This document shows positions 21,824 through 31,837 of a DNA stretch of 64,000 nucleotides, piece after piece. The notes below the pieces were generated by a model. The model was given only the letters and a program-made list of their open reading frames with translations, made no database searches and was not told where the DNA came from. A program made the translations under genes and the position numbers. Position 1 is the stretch's first letter; every line of letters starts with the position of its first letter. Source of the stretch: Sphaerosporella brunnea (taxonomy: Eukaryota > Ascomycota > Pezizomycetes > Pezizales > Pyronemataceae). Location of the stretch: assembly GCA_008704415.1 (NCBI GenBank), contig VXIS01000065.1, positions 106,950 to 170,949 of the forward strand. The letters run 5' to 3'.

Positions 21824-22502
21824 AATTCAACCCAAGGCGAGATCCCCGCCGCAACCTGTTCTACTTCCCCGGAATGTCAATGCCGGCCCTGCCATCTCTC
21901 GTTTCCACCTTTGCAAAACATCGCCCTAACCGCTATTGCGGCATCTGATTTCGCCTTCCGCTGCCATAGGGGGGCCACCAAGTCATGTTCACTCTGGCAG
22001 ACTAAAACGTGACCTGCAGGAACTACCATTGCCGGCGGTGTTGCCAACACAAAATATGAATTCTGTGCATTCCCGTTAACAAACACTGCATCCGGTTTAG
22101 CCATTGCCTATCGGCGCCGAGAATGTTTGCTGGTCGCTACGGCGATGGTATCTTCATTGTTGGCCCCAGGGATGATGCCGCGGCCGCGAGCTGTGGCAGC
22201 GTGCTCATATAGCCAGTTATTTGTAACCCCCGGCCCGCCATGACCGCTGAGGTCGGGCTGGCTGCTTCGTTCGGGCAGCCCGGCTGGCTTCCTTGGCCTA
22301 GCACAGGTGAACCCACAAAGCCCGGTAGAGAGCGAGAACTCCAATGACATCCCTACAGCACCAAAGTTCTCTGCACAGAGTGGACTCGCACTGCTCTGCG
22401 GTGAAGCACAGACACCCGCCGCTTGTAACTGCCGTCGCTGTGCAGTTATCTGGTTTTCCAAAAGCACCGCCGTCCATCGAGACTCGTGTTGCGTCCAGGG
22501 TT

Positions 22503-22952
22503 CTACACGGTCCGTTCGGTCCAGTCCTCGCTCACAACCGAACTGGAGTACGTTTCGTGGTCCGGTCCACGCCAAGGACCAGAACTGGCAGTCTTTGAGG
22601 TGGATGAACTGGACCGGCTGTAGTCAAATGCGGTCAACCGTGTCCGCGGTTGACGGCAGTTGACGGCAGACGACGGGATATAGGCGGGTTCAAAGAGATC
22701 CATTCTAAAAATATACATACATAACATTCTACTTCTCATTACCACCGTCCGCTCTCTTTCCTTGCGTGCGTTTCCTAACCCATCCTCACAGAGCGCATCT
22801 AGTGTCGACTCTAGCTCCCGAATATCATCGCAGCTGGCCGCAATCAAACCATCACGTTGCCAACTTTTGAGACACTCAAGGGCGTTGATTACGTCGTCGC
22901 CTAGGGTACACCGGCGCTGGGAGAGTGTGATCTTTGCCGCACTGAATACCAA
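22503..22952 (-). pseudogene. hAT transposase C-terminus, second family
   Basis: The minus-strand frame begins in hATC-type sequence (FSAAKITLSQRRCTLGDDVI, then ALECLKSWQRDGLIAASCDD), then loses similarity. This is the last part of the dimerisation domain with its Leu/Lys/Trp motif. It belongs to a different hAT lineage from the CGAGCC-ended family. Terminal repeats were not located. A related tail sits at 23940-24094 and another at 61143-61358. Confidence 0.7.
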
Positions 22953-23589
22953 TCCAAAGCCATTCGGGTGAGGTCTCGCAGTTTGGGCTTTTGCCGCCGG
23001 GTGACCCAGTATCCCACAACGTCGTTCATAGTGCCACGTATGGGCAAATCACGCTGGAAAACCTCCATGGCGTCTATCTCACCGGGGTTTTCTCCACGTT
23101 GCCGACATTTCTGCGGCTCCCATTCAGAGAATGGTACTTCCTCATCCTCTTTCTAACCACTATATATCTTACATAACTACATAGCTTACATAAGAATGTC
23201 CGCAGTCGGCAGCCGTTGTCCGCGGTACAAACCAGTTCCCATTCTCAATGGACTGAATCGATGCCGTCCGCCTCCAGCGCAGACTGGACTCGTTCACAGC
23301 AGTCGGTTCGGTCCGGACTGCAGTCATAGATGGACCGTGCCGAACACTGGTTGCGTCGTCCGAGCTTTGTAGATAGAACGAGATTCCGCCGCCGGTACCC
23401 TCAAAGTGCTAGTGACTCCGCGTCTAAAAACGACCGCGCTCCGTGCCCACCCAACACCCTTGCCCCGCTGAGCCCCAAGGACCAAGAATAGACCAACGAA
23501 GCATGTCAGAGAACCAGAAACCAGCGCGCAGCACAGCGCACGTGGAGAAGGAGAGCTTGTGCGAGCCTTCACAAAGAGCTCAGCGGACG

Positions 23590-23930
23590 TTGGGGTAAGC
23601 AGCTCCGTTGATTTCTCGACGCGAGGTAGCTCTCTCTAACTTTCCACGCTGCGGACGTTGAGTGTGGTCAGAAACCTCATCATATACCGCCTTTCTCTGC
23701 ACCCGGAAGATGATATTTCGCAGCGACCGGCGGCAGACACAGCAAATCTCAGCATCAGACCTAGATCCGGGAACGGAGGCGGACACGGGCACTGATGCTG
23801 AAGAGTGCCCATCGCCAATGCGACGCAAAACGAAGGCAGGCCAGGCACAAGTGCCGACTACAGCGAGTCGATGCAACTTAGGGTTAGGCCTCAGAGGCGG
23901 TACGAAATTTGTGTGAACCTCCCCGCGCTC
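23590..23930. repeat. Repeat copy, partner at 33713-34050
   Basis: Direct repeat with the segment right after the LINE poly(A) at 33698 (shared blocks TTGATTTCTCGACGC, GGAACGGAGGCGGACACGG). Identity is moderate with small indels. It lies left of the complete LTR element and its partner to the right. Possibly part of a hAT transposase N-terminus; I could not confirm that. Confidence 0.6.
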
Positions 23931-23939
23931 CAAAACCCC

Positions 23940-24094
23940 TTTATGCCTCACGCTCAGGCTATTCAACCGTGCCCCCATCGAGTTGCTGGATACAGAGCGC
24001 ATTTAGCATCCCCTCAAGCTCTGTAATCTCAGCATGGCTCGCGCTGATGAGCCCATCCCGGTACTCAGGGTCCAATCTGGCACGTAGCGAGTGA
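23940..24094 (-). pseudogene. hAT C-terminal tail fragment
   Basis: Minus-strand codons give DGLISASHAEITELEGMLNA, clearly related to the DGLIAASCDDIRELESTLDA tail at 22503-22952. Only some 40 residues remain. Confidence 0.6.
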
Positions 24095-24513
24095 CTTACA
24101 ATTTGCTGACAATTAGAGTTTTTAGTCAGGGTCTCAGGGCCCAGTCGCGAATGAGACGCGCGTTGGTGACGTTCTGAGGTGGTTGTTTAGTGGTTGAGGA
24201 CGTTCGAACATGGTTGTTTTGGGTGGCAACAGGAGTAGCACCCAGATTGAATAGAAAGGGCGAGATTTGCAGCGGCAGTCATGTTGGCAAAGATGGAGAC
24301 TTTTTGCTCTTCCACGCATGTTGGCCCCATCAGGATGCGCAACGCTCGCACCTTCAGGCTCATTGCATATAGGTATGACATAAGTCAGGACTGGAGGCTG
24401 GATCAGTCCTCCGAACTCATGGACCAGTCCTGCGTCAATCGCGGACTGGATCGCTTCAGTGCTCTGTCGAGTGCGGACATGACTGGACTGGCAGACCGTC
24501 CAGGCCGACCTGC

Positions 24514-25024
24514 TGTAACCTTTTCGTGAGCTTATAAGATCCGCTATTTCACAGATGCAAATAAACTCAGAACCGTTTGTGTATCTGACTTGATAAATAC
24601 CAAGAGAATACTCGCACTCAGGTCACTGATCAACTCAGTATTTATTGATGATAGTCGATACAATCTGGGCTGCTCGAAAGGCCGTGTCGAAAGAAGAGAA
24701 AAGAATGAATGTAGGAAAAGCTCGTAGCTTTTATAGCCAACAATGCTGAGTACATCATGTGATAACAATCTGGTGGCAAATTCGAAACTAAGGAAAGAAT
24801 GGTCTAGAAGACCTACAAGTCTGCCTTGTGGAAACTAGAAGATTCCAAAGTAACGTAGCATCGAAGGGGCTAGAAAGTGCTAGAAACATGGTGACAAGAC
24901 ATAGTAAAGAAAGTAATGGAAACTCGTAGAATGCTGTCATCATACCATCGTTACTGCCATATAGTTTTATATCTTAGTAAGGAAATACGTAAGAAAGAAT
25001 CATACTAAGTGTAATAATCTTACA
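24514..25024 (-). repeat. 3' LTR of the chromovirus
   Basis: 511 bp, identical to 31838-32348. TATAAAAG-type box on the minus strand near 24732. The purine run AAAGGGAAG (minus strand) ends against its inner edge at 25025-25033 and is the likely polypurine tract. Confidence 0.95.
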
Positions 25025-25036
25025 CTTCCCTTTAAA
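25025..25036 (-). promoter_or_regulatory. Polypurine tract
   Basis: On the minus strand a run of A and G (AAAGGGAAG) directly precedes the 3' LTR, the position used to prime plus-strand DNA. Confidence 0.7.
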
Positions 25037-25051
25037 AAACAGTTGAAACAG

Positions 25052-28000
25052 TTACTCACGTACTTCAAAAGCGGAAGAAGCAATAGATGACATAGGAGAG
25101 GAACAGAAAGAATCATCAGAAGGAAAGAAAAAATCGGGAGGAAGAGTGACTGCGGTGGAGGTGTAGTCCTGGGTCCTCTTCGAAAGGAATTCCTGGATGG
25201 AATCTGCGCCAGTGTTGCGTACATTCTCATCAGGTTCCCAAGAGTTGTTTTCAGGTCCATAATTCTCCCAAGAGATATACCAGTAATCGATACCGTTAAT
25301 CTTCTTGTGGTCGAGAATCTCCTTGATGTTGTAGAGAGTGTGGTCGTCTTCTTCTTCGTCATCGTAGCTGGAGGGAGGAGGCGGAATTGTCTTGTCTGAA
25401 ATTCGCTGGAAGAGCTTGAGTTTATCCTGGGCGAAGATGGGATAAACACGCTTGTTCTTGGGGAGCTCAAGGGTGCAGTTGCCAGTGTCCTCATCAACCT
25501 TGGTGATCCTGTATGGTCCTTCCCAAACTTCCATAAGCTTCCTAACCTTGCCCTTTCCTCGAGAACGTCTCTTGTAGAACACCCATTGTCCAACCTGAAG
25601 TTGAACCTTAGGATTCCTACGTCTTGCAGCAATGCTTGCCTGGCGGTGGCGTGCTGCCAGTAAAGCATCTCGAGCCACAGCATTGTTGATCTTCTGCTGT
25701 TCGAGGTACTCATTGACTGCAGGGACATTCGAATCGAATTCAATTGGCAAAATGCGAGGGATATGGCCAAATTGAACTTCGTGAGGGGTACGCTTGATGG
25801 TGGTCGAAGGAGAGTGGTTGAAGGCGTGCTCAACACGCCAGAGGTGACGAGACCAGTCTGCCTGTTTGTTGTTGGTGAAAATCCGAAGCATTTGGGCAAT
25901 GGTACGGTTGGCTCGTTCCACTTGTCCATTGGTATTTTGGTGGAAAGCGGTGGCCATGAGAAGGTCGGTACCAATCTGCTTGTGGAGTCCTTGCCAGAAC
26001 TGCGAGGTGAATCGAGGGTCTCTGTCCGAAACGATTGACTCTGGCAGTCCGTAGCGAGCGTAGTAGTGTTTAATGAAAACATCCGTAACGTCCTTTGCCG
26101 AAAATCCGTCCTTTAGGGGAACCAAAACAAGACCAGAAGAGAAGCGGTCAATGATGACCATGATGTGCTTGAAACCGTCCGAAGAGTTGAATGGACCAAG
26201 GAAATCAATAGCAATTGACTCCCATGGGCGAAGGGGAATTTCCAAGAGGCGAGCTTCGCCAATTGGCTTGGTGGTGGCATCTTTGTTGCGCTGACACTCA
26301 AGGCATTCTCTGCAGAACTCGTCGATGTCCTGCTTCATCCTAGGCCAGTAAAAACTCTGCCTGCATAGGATGTAGGTCTTCTCGGTGCCTTGATGTCCCA
26401 CACTCTTGTGACAACTCTGCATGATGACATGCCGGACTGAGGAGGAGGGATTGTCTCTGGAAAGGACTGCATTGGGGACGTAAACTCGAAGGTTGGAGGT
26501 GATGGAGGGGTCATCTAGCACAACATATCCTGTGTCATGCCAGTGAAATGGCTTGCGAATGCCATTCTTGACCATGGGATCGTCTGCGTATGCCTGCTTG
26601 AATGTAGGGAGCATGGCCTTCCCTATGTGATTGTCAAGAAAAAATGCGGGTACTCTGTTGCGAGTGTCGTAATGAATGACTTCCTGGGAACGATTTCCTG
26701 GTGGGTGTTGAGGTGGTTCGAACATTTCTGCATCCTCTTTGTCCAGAAGAGGGGTTTCGTCCGAAATCGATGGCTGAATTTTTTGCTGAGTCCCTTCCCC
26801 TTCAAAATCCTTGTTGGAACCTTGGTCATGCTCTGCCGATTCCTTATCCTTTTTCTCCTGTTCCTTACGAGCCTGAGCTCGAGTTAGAAAGGCTTGGGGA
26901 TCAGAGGGTATGGGTTCCATGGGTGGGGAAATGGGCTCAATGGGCCGCTCTCTCTGGAGTCTGGGTACCAGATGGCGGTGACTGGATGGGTTGGAAATCT
27001 GACTATTTTGGTGGCTGGCAGCTTGGAGGAGCGCACATACTCCACCTGGGTTGGCCTCAGCCTGGCCATAAACCTGTCGATTTCCTCCTTCGATGGGGTC
27101 TTTGTCGACCAAGAGGGGGTTTCTCCTGGGTGCGATGGCGTAGGTTTGGAATGGCGTGACTTCGTCCTGGATTCGCTGGGGGTTTTCCTGGCTGTTCTGT
27201 TGCTGGTCTGGGAGCGTCCTGGGGGCAGGCGTGGTGGTGAAGGTCTGTACCTGTCTGGGTATATCCTGTTTCCACCAAGGGCCGTCTGGGTGTTGTCTCT
27301 CCTGTGGGAATTTCGGGCGTGGTGCGCCTGATTCTGGAGTCCATTGGAGGGCAGGTGCCCTTGAACTATTCGCGTAGGTGATGTAACCATGGTGGACAAG
27401 CCACTCATAGTTGCCGATGGGGTCTTCATCTGGGTCTGGACATTCTGAATTGAGTCCAAATGAATCGTCCATGTCTGTGTCTTCGTCTGGGGAGTCGTAG
27501 AACTCGTCGTCGCTATCGGATTCAAATTGAGCGTGATACTGAGAGTTTGACTTCCAGGTGCTGAAGGTTTCCATGAATCCTGAGGAATAGTGATATGGGC
27601 AGCCGTCTCTGGAGCGGCAGGCTGTCCAGTGGAGGTTTGGGTCGCACCTCTCATAGCGCGAGGCTCCCTTGGGGCGGAGGCTGGCGGAAGGTTTGTTGTT
27701 TGAGGTGGACATCTCATTTGAGACTTGAAGAGCGTGTGGAAAGTGTGAGGAAAGCTTGTCTGTTTCGGTGGAGGTGGTCTGTTGAGGAATGGAGGTTGTG
27801 GGGTTGAGGAGACTGTCGATGGAGCCGAAATCCTCTGGTTTTAAGTTCTCATGGAGGAACTCATCTGGTGGCGTTATCTCCTTGTCCTCATCCTCATACA
27901 GACGTGAAAGTGTGTCTGCTAATTGATTGCTTTCTCCTGGTGTGTGCTGGATTTGGAAATCGAACATCTGGATGTATTCCAACCATCTGGCTAGTCTGCC

Positions 28001-28804
28001 AGTGGTCATGGGCTTCGTCACAAGGTACTCCAGTGCCTTGTGGTCAGTAATTACCGTAAATGGTATTCCTAATAGCTTTGTTTCGAATGCACCTAGTGCA
28101 TCAACTATAGCTAGAAGCTCCTGGTTGGTGGTGTTGTAATTTTCCTGGGTGGCGGTAAAGCGTCTGCTGTGTATCGCTGCGATTCTAGACTTCGAATCTT
28201 CTAGATTCTTGCCATGACAAATGAATGCACCCGTCCCCACCCGAGATGCATCTGTCACCAGATACACCTTATCTTCGCCTGACTTGATTCTGTCATATCG
28301 AAGTGGTGTGAGGGGTACATGTTTTCGGCAAAGATCCTTGATCTGCCGAAATGCATGGTCATGCAGGGCATCCCATCGCCACTCAGCATTTCCGGTTAAT
28401 TCCGTGAGTGGTGCTAGGATAGTGGAGCTGTGAAAAAGGTGTGGTGCCACATAATTGATTACACCTAAAAAGCTTTGCAGCTGCTTTTTGTTTGTGGGTG
28501 TGCGCCAATCCTGTATTTTCCGAATTCTCTCTGGGTGTGGGTGGATCTCATGACCAGAGATAATGTGTCCTAGGAGGCGTAGCTGGGATGTCAGGAACTG
28601 ACATTTGTCCATCCTGAGATAGAACTTCGCTTTTGCAAGCTGCCGAAAAACTTGCTCAAGGTGTCGCATGTGTTCTTCTCGAGTTTCGGAAAAGATAAGG
28701 ATGTCATCTAGGTACACCCATACAAATTTTCCGATGAATTCGCCTAAGATAGTGTTCATGCAGCGCATCATGGTTGCAGGAGCATTGCAGTCTCCCTGCA
28801 GCAT
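25052..28804 (-). CDS. pol: Pol, second open segment: RT C-half, RNase H, integrase, chromodomain
   Basis: About 1,250 codons. It opens in RT motif 4 (MLQGDCNAPATMM) and includes the active site VWVYLDDILIFS near residue 30. RNase H follows (LVTDASRVGTGAFI, NQELLAIVDAL, ITDHKALEYL). A hydrophilic linker of about 350 residues precedes the integrase. The integrase has an HHCC finger (SCHKSVGHQG... CRECLEC) and DDE residues in AIDFLGPF, IVSDRDPRF and NGQVERANRT. Near the C-terminus a chromodomain (DYWYISWENYGPENNSWEP) marks it as a chromovirus and should steer insertion to particular chromatin. All catalytic residues look intact, but the frame is broken from the upstream part of RT at about 28805-28830. 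Confidence 0.93.
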   Translation of the reverse strand: MLQGDCNAPATMMRCMNTILGEFIGKFVWVYLDDILIFSETREEHMRHLEQVFRQLAKAKFYLRMDKCQFLTSQLRLLGHIISGHEIHPHPERIRKIQDWRTPTNKKQLQSFLGVINYVAPHLFHSSTILAPLTELTGNAEWRWDALHDHAFRQIKDLCRKHVPLTPLRYDRIKSGEDKVYLVTDASRVGTGAFICHGKNLEDSKSRIAAIHSRRFTATQENYNTTNQELLAIVDALGAFETKLLGIPFTVITDHKALEYLVTKPMTTGRLARWLEYIQMFDFQIQHTPGESNQLADTLSRLYEDEDKEITPPDEFLHENLKPEDFGSIDSLLNPTTSIPQQTTSTETDKLSSHFPHALQVSNEMSTSNNKPSASLRPKGASRYERCDPNLHWTACRSRDGCPYHYSSGFMETFSTWKSNSQYHAQFESDSDDEFYDSPDEDTDMDDSFGLNSECPDPDEDPIGNYEWLVHHGYITYANSSRAPALQWTPESGAPRPKFPQERQHPDGPWWKQDIPRQVQTFTTTPAPRTLPDQQQNSQENPQRIQDEVTPFQTYAIAPRRNPLLVDKDPIEGGNRQVYGQAEANPGGVCALLQAASHQNSQISNPSSHRHLVPRLQRERPIEPISPPMEPIPSDPQAFLTRAQARKEQEKKDKESAEHDQGSNKDFEGEGTQQKIQPSISDETPLLDKEDAEMFEPPQHPPGNRSQEVIHYDTRNRVPAFFLDNHIGKAMLPTFKQAYADDPMVKNGIRKPFHWHDTGYVVLDDPSITSNLRVYVPNAVLSRDNPSSSVRHVIMQSCHKSVGHQGTEKTYILCRQSFYWPRMKQDIDEFCRECLECQRNKDATTKPIGEARLLEIPLRPWESIAIDFLGPFNSSDGFKHIMVIIDRFSSGLVLVPLKDGFSAKDVTDVFIKHYYARYGLPESIVSDRDPRFTSQFWQGLHKQIGTDLLMATAFHQNTNGQVERANRTIAQMLRIFTNNKQADWSRHLWRVEHAFNHSPSTTIKRTPHEVQFGHIPRILPIEFDSNVPAVNEYLEQQKINNAVARDALLAARHRQASIAARRRNPKVQLQVGQWVFYKRRSRGKGKVRKLMEVWEGPYRITKVDEDTGNCTLELPKNKRVYPIFAQDKLKLFQRISDKTIPPPPSSYDDEEEDDHTLYNIKEILDHKKINGIDYWYISWENYGPENNSWEPDENVRNTGADSIQEFLSKRTQDYTSTAVTLPPDFFFPSDDSFCSSPMSSIASSAFEVRE

Positions 28805-29710
28805 GACCTTACTTGAAAAGAGCCGAGGTCATCTGCATTGATGACATTTAATTCTTCCGATGATGGCTCCACTCGCACCTGGTGATAGGCGTTGGAAAGG
28901 TCTAGAACTGACTTGAAGTTCGATCTAGCAGCATCCTCTCGGATGTTATCTGCATGAGGTAGTGGCGTGTAGTCCCGTTCTGTGATGCTATTCCTATCTC
29001 GAAGGTCATTCACCCATCTCCATCCTTTGGAGGGTGGTATCTTTGGTGTTCCGAAAATTGAACATGGGAATCTGCCGGGTCCAGGCACTGCAATTCCCTG
29101 TCGTTTCCAATTGTCCAGGTGAGCAATGAGGTCCTTCCGGTAGGCGTCAGGAATACGCCTTGCATGGAACTTGAATTGCTCGAGTTTGTCTGGATCAAGT
29201 CTGACCACATGATTGCATCTATCACGTAGTGGAGGTAATCCTTCTGGTTCCTTCTCTGGGAATACTGTTGGAAACATCTTATCGAAAGGTGGGATGTCTT
29301 CGGTAGTTGCTGATGATGTGAGAGAGAATGTTCTAGGCTGTCTTGTTGCACACTGGATGGTGGTGTCATGTTTCGGGAAGTGTGCTGTAGAATCTGCCGT
29401 ATTCAGGTTCACATGGTTATCCTGAAGGAAAGGCATTCCTAGGATGATGTCGTATGAGCTGACTGCTACTATGAGAAACTTCGTTTTCTCAGTGAATCCT
29501 GGTTTAATTTCGACGTTGGCGTAAGCAAATCGATTGGCGTTTGTCTTGGATCCTTTCGCGGCCATGTGAATGGTGATAGGTTGCGGCAGTTCTCTGGTAA
29601 AGATGTTGTGTGTCTGGGCCCAACTGCTGGACATAAGATTTCGTCCCTGTTGTCCCTGTGTCTAGAAGAACTCTCGCCTGTCTTCCGTTGACATTCATGT
29701 TGGTGACCAT
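28768..29710 (-). pseudogene. pol: Pol, first segment: protease and RT N-half, with frameshifts
   Basis: The aspartic protease site RVLLDTGTTGT is at about 29650-29675. Directly after it, a run of three A (plus strand TTT at 29639-29641) shifts the frame; removing one base would join it to LMSSSWAQ, the expected continuation. The next frame carries the protease flap region (YDIILGMPFLQ) and the RT fingers (FPCSIFGTPKIPP, VLDLSNAYHQVRVEP). It ends at 28768 in unrelated residues, while RT continues in another frame from 28804. Two single-base changes therefore separate Pol into three pieces. Confidence 0.88.
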
Positions 29711-29732
29711 GTTGTTGATGTTGTCCTTCTTG

Positions 29733-31403
29733 CTATGCTTCTGCTCGTGCAGTCTCGATGAATTCTTCCACAGTTGGTGGTAAGTTGTCTTCCATTATGT
29801 TGACAGTGGTTCTTGCTGATTGAACCCATTTGCCTTGTTGCTGATTTCGTTGCTTGGCTCTGCATTCGTTGATGAAGTGTCCTGCCTTCTTGCAGTAGAA
29901 GCACTTCTTCTCCTGTTTGAGTTGCGCTTTCTCATGGTCTGAAAGCTTCTTGAATTGCTTGTTGTTCCTTCCTTGGTTTCCTCGTCCTGAGTTGTTGTTG
30001 TTCTTGCTGAACTGAGGATTCATAGCATTGCTAGAATGGTGTTGTCCATTTCGATTCAATTGTTGCGGTCGTCCATACTTTCCAGCTTGGAAAAGAGCGG
30101 CATCCTTTCGTTCCGCTAGTTTCTTGACGTCTTCCCATTTCGCTGTCGATCGATCCACAACCTCAGGCTCAACTGCATAGCGAAGATCTGGGTGCATAGC
30201 ATCCAAGAATCGCTGGATTTTGACCTGGGTGTTGATGGCTTTTCCGATTCGAGCTGCTACTTTCTCAAGTCGAATGGCAGTGGCGTTGATGCGGTCCACT
30301 CTGCCATTTCGAGTCTGAGAGATCTTATACCAATCATCCCAATATCGATTGACTTCTGTGGATGGAATGATATGGTTCTTGAGCTGAGTGAGAAACTCAT
30401 CGAAGTTCATGGTGCCTTCCATGCGTTTGGTATGGTAGAACTCCTTTGCTGTTCCGCTGAGGAAGTACTGAAGCACTAGGAGTTTCTTGTCGTTGTCTTG
30501 AAGCCCTGAAAGCGTCAGGTAGTCCTTGACTTCCTGTAGCCATGCGTCGATGGTGGCTGCATCTCTATCCTGGTTGTCTCCTGAATAGGTTCGTGGCTTT
30601 GGGACTTTAAACTTTTCTGCCATGGCGGTGGTTGCTTGGACTTCGATTCTGGGCCTGAAAAGTTGTTTCCTTGGAGACTGTGGGCTTGGATTTTCTTCTT
30701 CTGAGCTGGATTCGTCCTCTTCAAATCCTCCTGGTGGTCTTGGAGTTTCTTCGTGGCTAGTGTCTCTGACCTCGTGTGGTGGAGGAGTTGTTTGCCTTGT
30801 TAAGTCCAGGTAATCTTGGATGGCTTTGTTTGTTGATGCTGTTAGAGTCGAGTCTGATTTGAATCTTCCTTCTTCGTATAGGCGTTGCCAGGCCTCACGT
30901 AGTCCTTTAGCTCGTTCTTTGGCTTCTTCGGTTGTTGCTTGTTGTATTTCTTGCTCAAGCTTTTCAAACCGTGGGGTAAATTGTTCCAACCGGAAGTTGT
31001 AAAGTTCCTTCTCAAGCTTGTTGAATTCGGAGCTGGTCTCAATGAGAAGTTCGTAGTTGTAGAGTAGGTCTGATCCAGAGCTTCTTGCAATCCAGTCAAG
31101 GATAAGTTCTATGTGGCTCTGAAGGTCCTGTAGACGCTTGCGTGCTTCGTGTTCTGATTTGAAAACTTGTGCAATGGGTGGCCGATTTGTACTGGTCTCA
31201 GAGATGTCTGAGTCGGCTTCTGATTCTGAATGGACTGATTGAAAGGCTTCAGTTTCCTCTGGTTGCTTCTTTCGTGGTCTGCCTCTCTTCTTTGGTTGTT
31301 GTCTCTGTTCCTCTGCTTCGTCGTGGAGCGCTTGAATGACCTCTTCTGTGGGTATTTCTGGATTGAGGCGTTGGCTCCTTCTTGTTGCTGTTGGTTGCTC
31401 CGT
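29733..31403 (-). CDS. gag: Gag with zinc knuckle; AUG start at 30623 or possible ACG start at 31403
   Basis: From the first AUG (30623, context GCCATGG) Gag has 296 residues: a retrotransposon Gag domain (GDNQDRDAATIDAWLQEVKD... LKNHIIP... LDAMHPDLRY) and a CFYCKKAGHFINEC knuckle (C-x2-C-x4-H-x4-C) near the end. The same frame is open for another 260 codons upstream, with protein-like content: NPEIPTEEVIQALHDEAEE, an AT-hook KKRGRPRKK, and a Glu/Leu/Lys-rich coiled-coil-like stretch (FNKLEKELYNFRLEQF). There is no ATG in that extension; an ACG with A at -3 and G at +4 lies at 31403-31401. The frame is closed by a stop at about 31429. An extended Gag of 556 residues is therefore inferred. Confidence 0.85.
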   Translation of the reverse strand, partial: TEQPTATRRSQRLNPEIPTEEVIQALHDEAEEQRQQPKKRGRPRKKQPEETEAFQSVHSESEADSDISETSTNRPPIAQVFKSEHEARKRLQDLQSHIELILDWIARSSGSDLLYNYELLIETSSEFNKLEKELYNFRLEQFTPRFEKLEQEIQQATTEEAKERAKGLREAWQRLYEEGRFKSDSTLTASTNKAIQDYLDLTRQTTPPPHEVRDTSHEETPRPPGGFEEDESSSEEENPSPQSPRKQLFRPRIEVQATTAMAEKFKVPKPRTYSGDNQDRDAATIDAWLQEVKDYLTLSGLQDNDKKLLVLQYFLSGTAKEFYHTKRMEGTMNFDEFLTQLKNHIIPSTEVNRYWDDWYKISQTRNGRVDRINATAIRLEKVAARIGKAINTQVKIQRFLDAMHPDLRYAVEPEVVDRSTAKWEDVKKLAERKDAALFQAGKYGRPQQLNRNGQHHSSNAMNPQFSKNNNNSGRGNQGRNNKQFKKLSDHEKAQLKQEKKCFYCKKAGHFINECRAKQRNQQQGKWVQSARTTVNIMEDNLPPTVEEFIETARAEA

Positions 31404-31837
31404 GGTGATGGCTGTTGTGCACTTCCCTGAGGCTTAGGCACTCGGGAATGCTATCGAGGAATTGTTGTCTTTATAGCTCGCGTCGAGAGCTCTTGAATAG
31501 AATCGTGCAGGGCTGTCTCCTGATCGATCTAACTATTCGTCTTAAAGCTTAACCCGGGACTGCTGATACCTCTGCCGGTTAACTAAGGCCTTGTTGACGC
31601 TTGTCGTTCCTAGGATTGTCTTAAAGACTCGAAAATGTATTGTTGTGCTTGTCGTGCTTAAAGTGAGTCGTACTTGTGGTTGTGTCTTGGTTCGGGATAT
31701 CGATATGTTGTAAATTCGGAAATTTCCTGGCCAGCAGGGCGGCTTCGAGTAGGGGAGAACCAGGTGATCAGTCTGGTCTGAGGATCAAAGATTGTAGGTT
31801 GGGTAGAGAGAAAAGATACTGGTCGGAGTGAAAAAAA
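30624..31837 (-). promoter_or_regulatory. ATG-free leader of the chromovirus
   Basis: Reading the minus strand from the end of the 5' LTR to the gag AUG I find no ATG in any of three frames (no CAT on the plus strand in 1,214 bases). The R-U5 part of the LTR below the TATA box is also free of it. Confidence 0.85.

Noticed and set aside
25000..26082. 360-codon minus-strand frame overlapping the integrase/chromodomain region
   Set aside because: Shadow of Pol in another frame; the 25052-28804 frame has all family motifs.
26884..27717. 277-codon Pro/Thr-rich minus-strand frame
   Set aside because: Alternate-frame reading of the hydrophilic linker of Pol.
31109..31441. 110-codon minus-strand frame (Gln/Asn-rich) upstream of gag as the true Gag N-terminus
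   Set aside because: It starts at GTG, is out of frame with the Gag domain and has biased composition; the in-frame extension encodes more protein-like sequence.
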